Part shown: positions 6,303 through 12,773 of the stretch, in pieces
How the letters are laid out: each line of letters opens with the position of its first letter
Position numbering within the stretch: position 1 is the stretch's first letter
NCBI GenBank assembly: GCA_019234035.1
Contig: JAFALX010000368.1
Span: 1-13,261 of the forward strand
Reading direction: 5' to 3'
Length of the DNA: 13,261 nt
Source: Candidatus Dormiibacterota bacterium
GTDB lineage: Bacteria > Chloroflexota > Dormibacteria > Aeolococcales > Aeolococcaceae
The notes under the pieces: generated by a model
Databases searched by the model: none
Told to the model about the DNA's origin: nothing
The model's input: the letters and a program-made list of their open reading frames with translations, nothing else
Made by a program: the position numbers and the translations under genes

Positions 6303-6977
6303 ATGGCGATAAACCCGTACGACACTCCGCGCGGCAAGTTCCACGCCCGCGCCGAGACGACGCGTCGCCAGTTCCTGCTGCTCATGGGCGGACTCGGCGC
6401 ACTCGGCGCATCGATCTTCGGGGGCGTGCAGCTGCTGAAGTTCATGTTCCCCGCGGCAACGAACGACGCGCCGCAACAGTTCAAGACGACGTTCACATTC
6501 GACGACCTGACCGGCGGCGTCACCGCGGACGGCAAGCCCAAGGTCGGCGCGACGGTGCGGTCCATCACCGCCGACCGCGTCAGCGTCGTCGTCGACGACG
6601 GCGGCATCTACGCCGTCTTCCTCGTCTGCACGCACCTCGGCTGCACCCCGAACTACGTCACCAACGTGACCGGCGGATCGGGCGTCGCCGACGCCGTCGC
6701 GGAGGGGCGCGGCAACCGTACCGGAGCCGAGAAGATCCCCAACGGCTGGGCGTGCCCGTGCCACGGAAGCCGGTACTTCATCGACTCGACGAACTTCTAC
6801 GGACCGGCGCCGCGTCCCATGGACTGGGTCGACATCTCGGTGGCGCCTGACGGCTATTTCGTCGTCGACCGTGGCGCCATCGTCGTCTACCGGCAGCCGG
6901 GGCAGACCACGGTCCCGGAGTGGCGGCTGCTGCTCACGAGCAAGAAGTCCAACGACAAGAAGCTGGGTGTCAGCTAG
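6303..6977 (+). CDS. qcrA: Rieske iron-sulfur protein of the quinol:cytochrome c reductase
   Basis: This subunit takes the first electron from quinol at the Qo site and passes it to cytochrome c. The 224-residue protein starts with a twin-arginine export signal (TTRRQFLLLMGG, residues 19-30) followed by a hydrophobic anchor up to about 50. The [2Fe-2S] ligands are all present: CTHLGC (109-114) and CPCHGS (151-156), including the disulfide cysteines. The spacer between the two boxes is 36 residues, about twice that of b6f and bc1 Rieske proteins (roughly 14-17), and is rich in Gly, Asn and Ala. This loop would sit next to the cluster. The cluster domain would be on the outer face of the membrane. 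It lies between the 45-residue miniprotein and cytochrome b. No clear Shine-Dalgarno precedes the ATG. Confidence 0.95.
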   Translation: MAINPYDTPRGKFHARAETTRRQFLLLMGGLGALGASIFGGVQLLKFMFPAATNDAPQQFKTTFTFDDLTGGVTADGKPKVGATVRSITADRVSVVVDDGGIYAVFLVCTHLGCTPNYVTNVTGGSGVADAVAEGRGNRTGAEKIPNGWACPCHGSRYFIDSTNFYGPAPRPMDWVDISVAPDGYFVVDRGAIVVYRQPGQTTVPEWRLLLTSKKSNDKKLGVS

Positions 6978-6988
6978 CGGTGCAACAT

Positions 6989-6995
6989 CAGGAGG
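6989..6995 (+). promoter_or_regulatory. Strong ribosome binding site of cytochrome b gene
   Basis: CAGGAGG lies 8 nt before the ATG at 7004. It fixes that start and contrasts with the SD-less starts of the genes at probable transcription-unit heads. Confidence 0.7.
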
Positions 6996-7003
6996 CGGAC
7001 TGA

Positions 7004-7735
7004 ATGAGCGCGACGCCGCGTGAGTCCAACCCCGTCCGCGCCTTCATGTCGGAGGTGTGGGGGTCGATCTTCCGGCATGGACTGCCCACGACCGACAAGG
7101 TTGCCGCACGCACCGCGCTGACCAACTTCTTCCTGCACATCCACCCGGTTCGTGTGAAGAGGTCCGCGATCCGCGTGTCCTACACGCTGTGCCTCGGAGG
7201 CCTGTCGTTCTTCCTCTTCATCCTGCTGACGATCACCGGCCTCTTCCTGATGTTCTATTACATCCCCTCGGTCGATCAGGCCTACCAGAACATCAAGGAC
7301 CTCGAGTTCGTCGCAACGTTCGGCCTGATCATCCGCAACATGCACCGCTGGGCGGCGCACGCCATGGTCATCACCGTGTGGCTGCACATGGCGCGCGTCT
7401 TCTACCAGGGTGCGTACAAGCCGCCGCGGCAGTTCAACTGGGCCATCGGGACGCTGTTGCTGCTGACCACGCTGCTGCTCTCGTTCTCCGGCTATCTGCT
7501 GCCGTGGGACCAGCTGGCGGTGTGGGCGATCACGGTCGGCACCAACATGGCGAAGTACGCGCCGATCGCCGGCCCGTACACGCGCTACCTGCTGCTCGGC
7601 GGCCGCAACGTCGCTCAGGGCGCGCTGATCCGCTTCTACGTCCTGCACGTGATCGCGCTGCCGCTGATCGGGTTTCTCCTGATGGTCGTACACTTCTGGC
7701 GCGTCCGGAAGGACGGCTTCACCGGAGGGCTCTGA
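7004..7735 (+). CDS. qcrB: Cytochrome b6-type subunit (N-terminal cytochrome b)
   Basis: This membrane subunit carries the two b hemes between the Qo and Qi sites. At 243 residues it is the four-helix, b6-type half of a split cytochrome b. Heme ligands are His114 (HRWAAH) and His128 (WLHMARVF) in one helix, and His215 (VLHVI) and His230 (VVHFWRV) in another. The second pair is separated by 14 residues, the b6 spacing rather than the 13 of mitochondrial-type cytochrome b. Cys63 in LCLGG sits 51 residues before His114, exactly as Cys35 precedes His86 in plant b6. That cysteine binds the extra heme c (c_n, c_i), so the same heme is predicted here. It overlaps the following subunit IV gene as TGATG. 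Confidence 0.95.
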   Translation: MSATPRESNPVRAFMSEVWGSIFRHGLPTTDKVAARTALTNFFLHIHPVRVKRSAIRVSYTLCLGGLSFFLFILLTITGLFLMFYYIPSVDQAYQNIKDLEFVATFGLIIRNMHRWAAHAMVITVWLHMARVFYQGAYKPPRQFNWAIGTLLLLTTLLLSFSGYLLPWDQLAVWAITVGTNMAKYAPIAGPYTRYLLLGGRNVAQGALIRFYVLHVIALPLIGFLLMVVHFWRVRKDGFTGGL

Positions 7736-8319
7736 TGGCCACCGTCGTCGGCGGAGGGAACGGAGACGGACGCAGCGGGCGGGCGGTGGATGTGCCGCGC
7801 AGCCCGCTGACGCGCGGTCGCCCCGGGACGTCGGGCCCCGAGCTCGCCACGCCGCCGCTGGTCGTCCGCCGCCGCGAGGAGGAGGAGACCGTTGTCACCT
7901 TCCCGCATCTCATCTGGAAGGAGTTCCTCGCGGGGCTGACGATGTTCGTCTTCCTGCTCGTGGTCTCGATCCAGGTCAACGCGCCGCTGCTGCAGCGGGC
8001 GAACACCGCGATCACCCCGAATCCGGCCAAGGCGCCGTGGTACTTCGTCGGGCTGCAGGAGCTCCTGGAGCGCTTCCCACCGGTCATGGCGGGCGTCGCG
8101 TTTCCGTCGTTCGTGATCATCTTCATGATCCTGACCCCGTACCTGGACCGGAACCCGTCCCGCCGGCCGCAGGACCGCAAGGTGGCGATCGCGATGTTCA
8201 CCATCTACCTCTGCCTCGCCGTGTCCTTCGTGGTGATCGGCGTCTTCTTCCGCAGCCTCGCGTTCAACTGGGACTGGACGATGGTCCTCGGCCACCCGGG
8301 ACTCTCCTCGCCGACGTGA
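7735..8319 (+). CDS. qcrC: Subunit IV-type cytochrome b C-terminal protein
   Basis: This is the C-terminal half of the split cytochrome b and completes the Qo site. After FPHLIWKEFLAGL, three membrane helices (about residues 65-83, 118-136 and 150-172) are predicted. The Qo motif region reads PNPAKAPWYFVGLQELL (95-111), where PWY replaces the PEWY of b6f and bc1, as in other bacterial subunit IV proteins. The first 55 residues are an extra, low-complexity, Gly/Arg/Pro-rich cytoplasmic extension with an acidic stretch (REEEET). The protein ends after the third helix and carries no heme-binding motif, unlike the Bacillus QcrC fusion; the c-type cytochrome is the next gene. GGAGGG at 7724-7729 precedes the ATG, which overlaps the previous stop. 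The gene symbol is by position only. Confidence 0.9.
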   Translation: MATVVGGGNGDGRSGRAVDVPRSPLTRGRPGTSGPELATPPLVVRRREEEETVVTFPHLIWKEFLAGLTMFVFLLVVSIQVNAPLLQRANTAITPNPAKAPWYFVGLQELLERFPPVMAGVAFPSFVIIFMILTPYLDRNPSRRPQDRKVAIAMFTIYLCLAVSFVVIGVFFRSLAFNWDWTMVLGHPGLSSPT

Positions 8320-9302
8320 CGGGCAGCACGTCCTGGAGCACGCGGCTCTTTGTCGCGCTCGGCGCGCTCACGCTCATCCTCGTCGGTGTCGCCGCGGCCA
8401 AGGACACGAGCGATCGCGCGTACCTGAGCATCCAGCAGCGCTACCAGCAGGACTACCCGGGCTCGAACTTCAACGTCCAGGTGCAGCAGCTGTTCCCGAC
8501 GTTCTCACAGGCCACCCAGGGCAGCTCGTTCCGGGTGGAGCGGTGCATCTCGTGTCACGTGCCCGACATCGCCACGATCGGTCCCGTGGTCGCCGCACAA
8601 CGCCTCAGCCAGGACTTCTTCAAGTACGCGCCCAACGCGCAGGCGCTGGCGAAGCAGTACGGGCTCACGGGTGTGCATCCCGCGTACGTCACCGAGGCCG
8701 GTGACAGCAGCAGCGGGCCGTCGCTCAGCTACGCGCAGTTCGGCGCCGACAACTTCACGCCATACACGTACACGGTGAACGGGCAGAAGACGACGGCGAA
8801 CCTCCCAGGCTTCCTCCCGTCGTTCCTGAACCCGGCCACGCAGCCGCCGGGAACGAAGGTGGGGATCGACGCCATCGGCTGCATCGTCTGCCACAACGGC
8901 AACCGGCTCGGGCTCAACACGACCGGCATCGACAACGCGCACGAGAACTACATCGTCAACCCGGTCTACTCGTTCACCGAAGGCGCGGCGCTGTACTACA
9001 AGAACTGCGCGCAGTGCCATGGCGGTCAGGGCGAGGGCGGTGTCGGACCGCCGCTCAGCAACCAGGACCGGCTCGGGTTCTTCAACGAGGACTACTACTA
9101 CCGGTGCATCGAGTACGGCTTCACCGGGTTCGAGCACCTCGGCAGCGTGATGCCCAACTGGGGCGGCATCGCATCCGACTACACCTACGACCCCACTCGC
9201 GACAAGTCGCAGCCGTCACCCGTGCGCATCCTGAGCGAGACTCAGATCAGCATCCTCACTCAGTTCATCCGCCACTGGGAGAATTACTCGACACTGCCAT
9301 GA
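8316..9302 (+). CDS. Membrane-anchored tri-heme cytochrome c
   Basis: This is the electron-transfer cytochrome of the quinol:cytochrome c reductase. Its 328 residues begin with a GTG overlapping the previous stop (GTGA). A hydrophobic segment (about residues 11-28) is a signal anchor. Three heme c attachment sites follow: CISCH (77-81), CIVCH (189-193) and CAQCH (231-235). The last domain is a classic class I cytochrome c with GGVGPPLS and a likely axial Met279 in SVMPNWGG. The first and second sites are set in longer, less familiar sequence with Tyr- and Gln-rich stretches, and their sixth ligands are not obvious. Related reductases usually have one or two c hemes here. Placed between cytochrome b and oxidase genes, it probably feeds CuA directly. 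Heme attachment would need a cytochrome c maturation system outside the window. Confidence 0.92.
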   Translation: MTGSTSWSTRLFVALGALTLILVGVAAAKDTSDRAYLSIQQRYQQDYPGSNFNVQVQQLFPTFSQATQGSSFRVERCISCHVPDIATIGPVVAAQRLSQDFFKYAPNAQALAKQYGLTGVHPAYVTEAGDSSSGPSLSYAQFGADNFTPYTYTVNGQKTTANLPGFLPSFLNPATQPPGTKVGIDAIGCIVCHNGNRLGLNTTGIDNAHENYIVNPVYSFTEGAALYYKNCAQCHGGQGEGGVGPPLSNQDRLGFFNEDYYYRCIEYGFTGFEHLGSVMPNWGGIASDYTYDPTRDKSQPSPVRILSETQISILTQFIRHWENYSTLP

Positions 9303-9312
9303 GGCTGAGTGC

Positions 9313-9435
9313 ATGAGACGACGCACGCTGATCCGCGACATCGTGGGCACCTTCGCGATGTTCATCCTGCTGCTCGTCGTGGTCGCGGTGATCATCTACG
9401 GCGAGAACCTCCTCGAACACTTCAAGTCGCATTGA
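9313..9435 (+). CDS. One-helix miniprotein, 40 residues
   Basis: This encodes 40 residues: a basic N terminus (MRRRTLIRD), one helix (about residues 10-29, rich in Val, Ile and Leu) and a short polar tail (GENLLEHFKSH). It starts 10 nt after the cytochrome c stop with GAGG at 9301-9304, and its stop overlaps the next start (TGATG). The positive-inside rule places the N terminus in the cytoplasm. Tight packing inside the operon is the main reason to accept it. Function is unknown; a small structural subunit of the complex is inferred. Confidence 0.68.
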   Translation: MRRRTLIRDIVGTFAMFILLLVVVAVIIYGENLLEHFKSH

Positions 9436-9575
9436 TGCCGATGGGACCGAACGTGATTGCAGACCTGTACCCCGGCGACGCGGGATGGGGCGACGTGCTG
9501 TTCGTCTCCATCTGGGCGTTCGGGACGCTGCTGCTCGCGGCGTACTACTGCTACAAGTCTTTCATCGCTCGGTGA
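9435..9575 (+). CDS. One-helix miniprotein, 46 residues
   Basis: This encodes 46 residues with a neutral/acidic N-terminal half (NVIADLYPGDAGWGD), one helix (about residues 20-38) and a basic end (YKSFIAR). Its charge pattern is the reverse of the preceding miniprotein, suggesting an outside N terminus and a cytoplasmic C terminus. Its ATG overlaps the previous stop, which points to coupled translation. I recognise no family. An accessory subunit of the reductase or of the reductase-oxidase assembly is an inference from context. Confidence 0.68.
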   Translation: MPMGPNVIADLYPGDAGWGDVLFVSIWAFGTLLLAAYYCYKSFIAR

Positions 9576-9588
9576 CCGGAGGCGGGGC

Positions 9589-9972
9589 ATGGTGAGCGAA
9601 GCCGGGCGGCAGCCCACGATCCGTCACGACCGGCGAATCGCGGTCGCCCTGTCGGCGGTGCCCGGACTTGGCCAGCTCTACAACGGACAGTGGCGCAAGG
9701 CGCTGTTCTTTCTGATGGGGACGCTGCTCTCCATCGGGCCGGCGGTGCTGCTCATCACGTTCGGTGAGCGCTTCGGCCGCTCGCTGCTCGACGGCGGGCA
9801 TATGGCGCTGTTCCTGCTGGTGGCCCTTCTGTCCGTGATGCTCTTCCTCTTCCTGTTTGTCATGGGGCTCTTCCTCTGGGCCAGCGCCGCAGCCGACGCT
9901 CGCCGCACCGCCATGGCGCTGCGCCAGGGCAAGGCGGACGACGCCGCGCGGACCTGGTTCTTTCACATATGA
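9589..9972 (+). CDS. TM2-like small membrane protein
   Basis: This 127-residue protein has a polar start (residues 1-15), then AVPGLGQLYNGQWRKALFF (23-41), a motif typical of the TM2/DUF5683-type membrane proteins in which a PGxGQxYxG turn links helices. Two further long hydrophobic stretches (about 39-58 and 72-99) follow, then a basic amphipathic C-terminal tail. GGAGG-GGGG precedes the ATG. The stop overlaps the next gene as ATGA. The biochemical role of this domain is not known in general. Its place between cytochrome c and oxidase genes suggests involvement in assembly or stability of the respiratory complexes, but that is speculative. Confidence 0.82.
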   Translation: MVSEAGRQPTIRHDRRIAVALSAVPGLGQLYNGQWRKALFFLMGTLLSIGPAVLLITFGERFGRSLLDGGHMALFLLVALLSVMLFLFLFVMGLFLWASAAADARRTAMALRQGKADDAARTWFFHI

Positions 9973-10178
9973 CGATGGCGCGACCGCGAATGGGGCTTCT
10001 GGCCCGGCTGCGCCGCCGCAGCGCCGACGCGGGATCGGGGGGCGCCGAGGCGCTGCCGGATCCATCCAAACCGCCGCGCAATCGCGGCGATTGGGACCAC
10101 GCGGCGCTCGTGAACGTCGATATCACCGAAGAGGTCAAGCGAGAGATCCACACGCGCACCCGGCCGTGGCAAAAGTGA
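9969..10178 (+). CDS. Small basic protein of unknown function
   Basis: This encodes 69 residues, Arg-rich at the start (MARPRMGLLARLRRRS), followed by a Gly/Pro-rich linker and a C-terminal segment (DHAALVNVDITEEVKREIHT) that looks folded, with a strand and a helix. There is no membrane segment or cysteine. Its ATG overlaps the previous stop by 4 nt (ATGA), which is the main support for it being translated. It ends 31 nt before the oxidase subunit II gene. I recognise no family. Confidence 0.6.
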   Translation: MTMARPRMGLLARLRRRSADAGSGGAEALPDPSKPPRNRGDWDHAALVNVDITEEVKREIHTRTRPWQK

Positions 10179-10194
10179 CGACGGGCCTTCGCGT

Positions 10195-10200
10195 TATCAT
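10195..10200 (+). promoter_or_regulatory. Candidate -10 box for the oxidase genes, leaderless-type
   Basis: TATCAT (TANNNT) lies 9 nt before the coxB ATG at 10210. That ATG has no Shine-Dalgarno sequence, although coxA does. A transcript starting here would be almost leaderless. The -35 region is weak (GTGACG at 10175-10180, only 14 nt away). It may be an internal promoter separating the oxidase from the reductase genes. Confidence 0.4.
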
Positions 10201-10209
10201 CCGGCGCCG

Positions 10210-11043
10210 ATGAACCTTCTGGCCCAGGCCTGCTGCGTCGACACCTCGCCGTTGCATCCCGGCGGCCCTGTCGACGACCGCATGCAGGCGATCTACACCG
10301 CCGTCTTCTGGTCGTCGGTGGTCCTTGGCGTCGTCGTCACCGCGCTCATCGTCTACGCGGCCTTCCGATTCCGCCGCCGGCACGACAGCGACGAGCCGCG
10401 CCAGTTCCACGGCAACACCAAGCTCGAGATCGGCTGGACGATCCTGCCGCTCGTGGTCTTCCTGTCGCTCTTCGGCTTCACCGCGGCGAACATGCCGTTC
10501 ATCAACGACATCCCGAAGGGCGCGCTCGATGCCGCGGCCAGCGGGAACCAGGGAAGCGTCATCACCGTCATCGGACAGCAGTTCTCCTGGACGTTCGACT
10601 ACGGCACCACGTCGAGTGGCAAACGGATCCAGAGCTTCGCCACGCTCTATGTGCCCGCCGACACCGACACGGGGTTCTACATCGTGTCCACCGATCCGCC
10701 GTGTGGCACGAACGCGACGCCGGTGAGCGGCGCGGTCAACGTCGAACGAGGGTATGCGCAGGGGATCGCCGCCAAGGGCTGCGGCGTCAACCACAGCTGG
10801 TACGTGCCCTCGCTCGCAGGCCAGATGAACGCGATACCCGGCCAGGTGAATCAGCTCTGGTTCAACGCCCGGCAGGGCAGCTACTACGGCCAGTGCACCG
10901 AGCTCTGCGGGGTCGGCCACCCGCAGATGACCTTCACCGTGGTCGCGCTGCCCGCCAACAAGTTCCAGTCCTGTGTCTATGGCAGTCCCAATGGGGTGAT
11001 ATCGCCGTCGTCACCCTCGTGTTCCAACGGAGGAGGTTCCTGA
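10210..11043 (+). CDS. coxB: Cytochrome c oxidase subunit II (CuA)
   Basis: This subunit accepts electrons from cytochrome c through its binuclear CuA centre. The 277 residues contain two membrane helices (about 29-51 and 73-94) and an extracytoplasmic cupredoxin domain. CuA ligands are complete: His195 (NHSWYVP), Cys229, Glu231, Cys233, His237 and Met240 (CTELCGVGHPQM). The aromatic stretch QFSWTFDY (124-131) is present. Between VPADTDTGFYIVS and the first CuA histidine lies an insertion of about 30 residues (162-192) bounded by Cys165 and Cys191; most subunit II proteins have only one or two residues there. The tail adds Cys255 and Cys271 and is Ser/Gly-rich. There is no cytochrome c fusion. 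The N terminus is short and shows no clear signal peptide or lipobox. It overlaps coxA as TGATG. Confidence 0.95.
   Translation: MNLLAQACCVDTSPLHPGGPVDDRMQAIYTAVFWSSVVLGVVVTALIVYAAFRFRRRHDSDEPRQFHGNTKLEIGWTILPLVVFLSLFGFTAANMPFINDIPKGALDAAASGNQGSVITVIGQQFSWTFDYGTTSSGKRIQSFATLYVPADTDTGFYIVSTDPPCGTNATPVSGAVNVERGYAQGIAAKGCGVNHSWYVPSLAGQMNAIPGQVNQLWFNARQGSYYGQCTELCGVGHPQMTFTVVALPANKFQSCVYGSPNGVISPSSPSCSNGGGS
11031..11036 (+). promoter_or_regulatory. Consensus ribosome binding site of coxA
   Basis: AGGAGG lies 6 nt before the coxA ATG at 11043, within the end of coxB. It supports that start over the longer open frame that runs back through coxB. Confidence 0.75.
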
Positions 11044-12749
11044 TGGCGGTCGCCGACGTCGCGCTTCCCCGCGCTCGTTTCGCAGCGAGGTTCGACAAGT
11101 CGAAGGGAATCCTCGGCTGGATCACAACGGTCGACCACAAGAAGATCGCCATGATGTACATGGTCACGACGTTCTTCTTCTTCATCGTGGGCGGCGTGAT
11201 GGCACTGCTCATCCGCATTCAGCTCGCGGAGCCGCAGAACACGTTTCTGACGCCCGAGCAGTACAACCAGATCTTCACGATGCACGGCACCACGATGATC
11301 TTTCTCTGGATCATCCCGGTATGGGCCGGCTTCGGCAACTACTTCGTCCCGCTGATGATCGGTGCGCGCGACATGGCGTTCCCGCGCATCAACGCGCTGT
11401 CGTTCTGGCTGATCCCGCTCGGCGGTCTCGTGATGTACTCGGGCTTCCTCGTGCCCGCGGTGATGAGCGGCAGCACGGTGATCTGCCCCGGCGGACCCGG
11501 TGACGCGGGCTGGACCGGCTACGTACCGCTGACCGAGGCGCACTACAGCTGCAGCATGGGCCAGGACCTCTGGATCCTCGGTCTGCACCTGCTCGGCGTC
11601 TCGTCGATGCTCGGCGGGATCAACTTCCTCGCGACGATCCACAACATGCGCGCGCCCGGGATGACCTGGGGACGCCTGCCGCTGTTCGTGTGGGCGCAGG
11701 AGATCACGCAGGCGCTCGTCGTGCTCGCGTCGCCGTTCCTCGCCGGCGCGCTGGCGATGGTGCTCCTCGACCGTCAGATCGGGACGAACTTCTTCGTGGT
11801 CGGCAACGGCGGCAATGCGTTGCTCTATCAATTGCTGTTCTGGTTCTACTCACATCCGGCGGTCTACATCATGATCCTGCCCGCGTTCGGGCTGATCAGC
11901 GAGGTCATCCCGGTGTTCAGCCGAAAGCCGATCTTCGGCTACAAGGCGATGGCGGCGTCCATCGCCGCGATTGCCGTGCTCGGCTTCATCGTGTTCGTGC
12001 ACCACATGTTCGTCACCGGACTCCCGCTCGTGGTGCAGACGTTCTTCGCCTTCACCACGATGATCATCGGGGTGCCGACGGGGGTGAAGATCTTCAACTG
12101 GCTGGCGACGATGTGGGGCGGCAGCATTCGATATGACACGCCCATGCTCTTCGCCGTCGGTTTCATATTGATGTTTCTCATCGGCGGGATCGACGGCGTG
12201 TATCTCGGCAGCCTCGCTGTCGACCGCACCGTGCACGGGACGTACTGGGTCGTGGGTCACATCCACTACGTGCTCTTCGGCGGCAGCGTGCTCGGCGTCT
12301 TCGCCGCGATCTATTACTGGTTCCCCAAGATCACCGGACGCTTCCTCAGCGAGAAGCTGGGCAAGCTGCACTTCTGGCTGATGATCATCGGGCTCAACCT
12401 TGCCTTCATGCCCATGCACGTCCTCGGCCTCCTGGGCATGCCGCGCCGCATCTCGACATACCTCGACGATCGCGGCTGGGGCGACTGGAACTCGCTGGTC
12501 ACCTTCGGCGCCTTCGTCATCGCCATCTCGGTGACGGTGTTCCTGATCAACTTCATCATCAGCCTGCGCTCGCCGAAGACGGCGCCGGATGATCCCTGGG
12601 AGGGCAACACGCTGGAGTGGGCGACGAGCTCGCCGCCGCCGGCGTGGAACTTCGACGTGGTCCCGACCGTGCACAGCGGGCGGCCGGTGCGCGACATGCG
12701 CATCGCGGAGCGGCGCGAACACGAAGCGGCGCCCGCGCCTGCCTCGTAA
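11043..12749 (+). CDS. coxA: Cytochrome c oxidase subunit I, A2-type heme-copper oxidase
   Basis: This catalytic subunit reduces O2 to water at heme a3-CuB and pumps protons. The 568 residues give 12 helices. Low-spin heme ligands are His81 (MHGTTM) and His408; heme a3 ligand is His406 (GHIHYV, where most have HFHYV). CuB ligands are His271, His320 and His321, with the cross-linking Tyr275 (YSHPAVY). The Glu of A1 oxidases is absent and replaced by Tyr269-Ser270, which marks the A2 subfamily (as in Thermus caa3). The K-channel Lys349 (VPTGVK) and D-channel Asp110 (RDMAFPRIN) are present. An outer loop carries Cys148 and Cys170, possibly a disulfide. The C-terminal tail (DPWEGNTLEWATSSPPP) is usual. 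No subunit III gene follows in the window. Confidence 0.97.
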   Translation: MAVADVALPRARFAARFDKSKGILGWITTVDHKKIAMMYMVTTFFFFIVGGVMALLIRIQLAEPQNTFLTPEQYNQIFTMHGTTMIFLWIIPVWAGFGNYFVPLMIGARDMAFPRINALSFWLIPLGGLVMYSGFLVPAVMSGSTVICPGGPGDAGWTGYVPLTEAHYSCSMGQDLWILGLHLLGVSSMLGGINFLATIHNMRAPGMTWGRLPLFVWAQEITQALVVLASPFLAGALAMVLLDRQIGTNFFVVGNGGNALLYQLLFWFYSHPAVYIMILPAFGLISEVIPVFSRKPIFGYKAMAASIAAIAVLGFIVFVHHMFVTGLPLVVQTFFAFTTMIIGVPTGVKIFNWLATMWGGSIRYDTPMLFAVGFILMFLIGGIDGVYLGSLAVDRTVHGTYWVVGHIHYVLFGGSVLGVFAAIYYWFPKITGRFLSEKLGKLHFWLMIIGLNLAFMPMHVLGLLGMPRRISTYLDDRGWGDWNSLVTFGAFVIAISVTVFLINFIISLRSPKTAPDDPWEGNTLEWATSSPPPAWNFDVVPTVHSGRPVRDMRIAERREHEAAPAPAS

Positions 12750-12773
12750 TCCCGGTTGGTCTGAGGTGCAGCA

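Noticed and set aside
10701..11042. N-terminal extension of coxA
   Set aside because: It overlaps the CuA domain of coxB out of frame. The AGGAGG before 11043 and the subunit I family start support the shorter form.
10977..11831. 284-residue open frame on the - strand
   Set aside because: It is antisense to coxA with the same shadow-type composition and no recognisable motif.
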